In this document: one piece after another, positions 6,730 to 8,722 of the stretch
How the letters are laid out: every line of letters begins with the position of its first letter
Position numbering within the stretch: position 1 is the stretch's first letter
Origin: an uncultured Verrucomicrobiota bacterium
GTDB taxonomy: Bacteria; Verrucomicrobiota; Verrucomicrobiia; Chthoniobacterales; SZAS-18
Length of the DNA: 8,722 bases
Direction: 5' to 3'
Assembly: GCA_937873255.1 (NCBI GenBank)
Contig: CALMVM010000093.1
Span: 8,105 to 16,826 of the forward strand
Made by a program: the position numbers and the translations under genes
The notes under the pieces: generated by a model
Seen by the model: the letters and a program-made list of their open reading frames with translations, nothing else
Database searches by the model: none
Told to the model about the DNA's origin: nothing

Positions 6730-6745
6730 CGAAATGTTTATTTCG
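6730..6745. terminator. Small hairpin between the convergent gene ends
   Basis: CGAAAT (6730-6735) and ATTTCG (6740-6745) form a perfect 6-bp stem with loop GTTT. It lies 20 nt after the histidine kinase stop and overlaps the stop codon of the opposing GloVer gene (6738-6740). It has no GC-rich stem or T-tract on either strand, so termination activity is doubtful; it is the only inverted repeat I saw in the 27-nt gap. Confidence 0.25.
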
Positions 6746-8267
6746 TGATGATTTTCCCGTGCGCGAAGTCGTAGAAGTAACGCGGATTGGTGGTGTAATG
6801 CCCGGCGTTGGCAGGATCGGGAAAATAGTACACCACCGAACCCAGTCCGAAATCGTAGAGATAAGGAAACGGAAAACTCGGACTGGTGTAAAAGAAATCG
6901 TTGCTGGCGAAATCATACAGATACACGCCGTCGTGACCATCGGCGGCGTTGAACACGTATTGCCAGCCGAGATCGAAATGGTAGACGTAATGCGGATCGC
7001 TCAGGAAAGCGTAGTAACCGAAATAATTCCCGTTCGGAAACGCGAGGTAATAGAAACTCTCGCCCAGCGCGACCTCGCCCGCGAAAAACGTCGGCGCGGA
7101 CGCGACCGTCAGCTTGAAAATCGTCCCCTCGTCGCCGGTGCCGCCGGCGGAGGTCGTCCCGTACAAATCGCCGTCGCTGCCGACGAACAAGCACGTCTGA
7201 GTTTCGGACCAGTCGCAGCCAGTGAATAAATAAAGCGTTGTCAGGATACCAGCCGGAGTGATTTGGAACACCGTGCCGTCGCCGTTCGCATCGCCACCGG
7301 CGGAAGTCGTCCCGTACAGATTGCCGTCGCTGGCCACCGCCAACCCGGCGTAGGGATAGGCACCGTCGGTGCCGCCGCCGAAATGATAGAGGGTGGTCAG
7401 GTCGCCCGTCGCGGCCATGCGGAAGACCGTCCCGAAGCCGTTCGCCCCGCCGTTGTCCGTCGTGCCGTAGAAGTTGCCGTCACGGCCGACCGCCAGTTTG
7501 CCCGTCGGCTGGTAGCCGTCGGTGCCGCTGAAATGATGGATCGTCGTCAGCGCGCCCGCCGGGGTGATCTGGAAGACCGTGCCGTCGCCGTTCGCGTCGC
7601 CGCCGTCGGAGGTCGTCCCGTAGAAATTCCCGTCGCCTCCGAGCACCAATCCGGCCACGGGGTACGAACCGTCGTCGCCGCCTGCGAAACTGTAGAGGGC
7701 CGTCACCGCGCCGGACGGGGTCACGCGGAAAACGGTGCCGTTCCCGCTTGCTCCGCCGTAGGTGGTCGTCCCGTAGAAATTCCCGTCGCCGCCGCGAGTC
7801 AACCCGGCGTGGGGTTGTGAGCCGTCGTCGCCGTGGAAGGCGTGCAACACGGTCACGGTGCCGTCGCTCGTCATCTTGAAGACCGTGCCGTCGCCGTTCG
7901 CGTCGCCGCCGCCGCTCTCGGTCGTGCCGTAAAAGCTGCCGTCATCGGCCGCCAGTAACCCGGCGAAGGGTTGCGAGCCATCGGCGTTGGCGTCGAAGGC
8001 GTGCAGGGTAGTCACGGTGCCCGCGCCGGTCATTCGGAATACGGTGCCGTCGCCGTTCGCGCCGCCGCCGTTGGAGGTGACTCCGTAGAAATTTCCGTCG
8101 CCGGCCAGCACCAACCCGGCGACGGGGTAGGAACCATCGCCGCTGAAGCTGTGCAGACTTTTCAGCGTGGCGATTTCCTGCGCTCGCGCTGTGAACGCGC
8201 AGAGGGCGATGCACCCGAAAGTGAGAACGCGAAGTTTCACGCGATTGGATAAAGAGGGAGCGGACAT
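6738..8267 (-). CDS. Exported GloVer tandem-repeat protein with aromatic-rich C-terminal domain
   Basis: A 509-aa exported protein of unknown function. Residues 1-29 are a signal peptide (basic start, VLTFGCIALCAF core, likely cleavage after TARA). Residues about 36-390 hold seven units of about 50 residues with the signature [ND]-[FL]-Y-G-[TV]-T-x3-G, followed by GDGTVF and a TLYxF-like strand. This is the GloVer repeat (TIGR03803 type), and the family is named for a variable C-terminal anchor. Residues about 393-509 are extremely rich in Tyr and Phe, with repeated motifs such as VYHFDLG, LYDFASN, LYDFGLG and FYDFAHG, perhaps the anchor. Seven units would suit a seven-bladed beta-propeller, which is inference. 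I chose ATG 8265-8267 because the signal peptide follows directly; a TTG at 8328-8330 would add 21 polar residues. It is convergent with the rsb operon and 106 nt downstream of the ccsA-like gene. Confidence 0.88.
   Translation of the reverse strand: MSAPSLSNRVKLRVLTFGCIALCAFTARAQEIATLKSLHSFSGDGSYPVAGLVLAGDGNFYGVTSNGGGANGDGTVFRMTGAGTVTTLHAFDANADGSQPFAGLLAADDGSFYGTTESGGGDANGDGTVFKMTSDGTVTVLHAFHGDDGSQPHAGLTRGGDGNFYGTTTYGGASGNGTVFRVTPSGAVTALYSFAGGDDGSYPVAGLVLGGDGNFYGTTSDGGDANGDGTVFQITPAGALTTIHHFSGTDGYQPTGKLAVGRDGNFYGTTDNGGANGFGTVFRMAATGDLTTLYHFGGGTDGAYPYAGLAVASDGNLYGTTSAGGDANGDGTVFQITPAGILTTLYLFTGCDWSETQTCLFVGSDGDLYGTTSAGGTGDEGTIFKLTVASAPTFFAGEVALGESFYYLAFPNGNYFGYYAFLSDPHYVYHFDLGWQYVFNAADGHDGVYLYDFASNDFFYTSPSFPFPYLYDFGLGSVVYYFPDPANAGHYTTNPRYFYDFAHGKIITK
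7098..8162 (-). repeat. Seven GloVer repeat units in the exported protein
   Basis: The signature tyrosine-glycine step recurs at residues about 61, 113, 166, 216, 268, 318 and 369, giving a period of about 50-53 codons (150-160 bp) visible in the DNA. Units 2, 4 and 6 contain DANGDGT, a DxNxDG loop like those that bind calcium. Unit 1 has GANGDGT, and units 3, 5 and 7 have degenerate versions. Unit 7 lacks the usual SYPxAGL segment and has two cysteines instead. Confidence 0.85.
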
Positions 8268-8373
8268 CCGCCGACGAATCCTTGTCCCGGAGTCATTTAC
8301 ATCGCTAGAGAATGTTCCTGGGGAAGGCAAGACATAATTTGCCGGACGGCCGGGTGGGCGAACCGCCCGCTCG
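8268..8373. promoter_or_regulatory. Gap between the ccsA-like gene and the GloVer gene, with GC-rich inverted repeats
   Basis: The 106-nt gap lies between two leftward genes. Just past the ccsA-like stop, the minus strand can fold GGGCG/CGCCC around a 3-nt loop (8355-8367), followed by a CCGG/CCGG pair at about 8342-8353. No T-tract follows, so a terminator is only possible. A promoter for the GloVer gene may lie here, but I could not identify convincing -35 and -10 boxes. Confidence 0.3.
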
Positions 8374-8721
8374 TCAAGACAGCACCTCGTCGCCCGGCGT
8401 GGTGACCACCGGCGCTCGCGCGGCGGAGGCCGGGTTTTTGCTCGCCTTTCCTCCCCGAGCTTGGCGCAGGCAGGCGGCGGTCAGGAACAGGGCGTCGAGG
8501 ACGAGCAGGGCGGCGACGTAGCCCTCCCCGCCGACCCCGCGCCCGTAGGAGTGCAGGCCCTTGCCCAAGACGAAGTTGACCCCGTACCACGCCATCACCA
8601 CCGCCGCGAAACACACCACGCTGGCCACCGCCAGCCCGAACTGCCCCCACCAGCCCGCGATCCGCCCGTGGATGGCCACGATGTAGCACAGCAGCGTGAT
8701 GAACGCCCACGTCTCCTTGGG
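8374..8721 (-). CDS. CcsA-family cytochrome c biogenesis protein, C-terminal part (5' end beyond right edge)
   Basis: The frame enters at the right edge and gives 115 residues. It opens with PKETWAFITLLCYIVAIHGR, the stretch that directly follows the haem-handling WWD motif in CcsA/ResC proteins. A transmembrane segment (LAVASVVCFAAVVMAWYGVN) and then GKGLHSYGRG follow; the histidine matches the conserved second periplasmic haem ligand of the family. A further membrane segment (AALLVLDALFLTAACL) precedes a polar, basic tail of about 30 residues. The family moves haem across the membrane and attaches it to apocytochrome c in system II. Whether this copy is fused to a ResB/CcsB part cannot be seen. 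Another frame over 8297-8710 is open but has no such motifs. Confidence 0.88.
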   Translation of the reverse strand, partial: PKETWAFITLLCYIVAIHGRIAGWWGQFGLAVASVVCFAAVVMAWYGVNFVLGKGLHSYGRGVGGEGYVAALLVLDALFLTAACLRQARGGKASKNPASAARAPVVTTPGDEVLS

Positions 8722-8722
8722 G

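Noticed and set aside
7098..8162. Regular DNA repeats of about 155 bp that might suggest a CRISPR or satellite array
   Set aside because: They are in-frame codons of GloVer protein repeats; unit identity is partial and there are no spacer/repeat boundaries.
8268..8330. Upstream TTG start for the GloVer protein
   Set aside because: It would put 21 polar residues before the signal peptide; ATG 8265-8267 places the basic n-region and hydrophobic core correctly.
8297..8710. 137-codon minus-strand frame overlapping the ccsA-like end
   Set aside because: It is out of frame with the clear CcsA motifs (PKETW, GLHSYG) and reads as Gly/Arg-rich filler.

Overview
The window is GC-rich and gene-dense. 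It most resembles a Verrucomicrobiota chromosome or metagenome contig. The clues are a secreted protein built from GloVer (Gloeobacter/Verrucomicrobia) tandem repeats, a large secreted RCC1-repeat protein, and start codons with no visible Shine-Dalgarno sequence. The phylum is an inference; there is no rRNA or marker gene here.

Layout: (1) 1-1255, minus strand: an exported RCC1-repeat protein that runs off the left edge and appears to carry a frameshift near 575-612. (2) 1256-1763: a divergent intergenic region of about 500 bp with A/T-rich patches, a small inverted repeat and a tentative promoter. (3) 1764-6710, plus strand: five tightly packed genes forming a stressosome module, namely RsbR (RsbRD-type N-domain plus STAS), RsbS (STAS), RsbT (switch kinase), an RsbX-like PP2C phosphatase with its own N-terminal RsbT-like ATPase domain, and a 750-aa hybrid histidine kinase that begins with another RsbT-like ATPase domain followed by coiled coil, GAF, HisKA, HATPase and a receiver. 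(4) 6738-8267, minus strand, convergent with the operon: an exported seven-unit GloVer-repeat protein with an aromatic-rich C-terminal domain. (5) 8374-8721, minus strand: the C-terminal part of a CcsA-family cytochrome c biogenesis protein that enters from the right edge.

How the central genes probably work together: RsbR and RsbS would build the stressosome core and hold RsbT. On stress, RsbT would phosphorylate the STAS proteins and be released, and the RsbX-like phosphatase would reset them. No RsbU, RsbV, RsbW or sigma-B gene is present. The last gene joins an RsbT-like domain directly to a GAF/histidine-kinase/receiver chain, so the likely output is a phosphorelay. The most notable point is that three RsbT-lineage ATPase domains (one free, one fused to a phosphatase, one fused to a histidine kinase) sit in consecutive genes.
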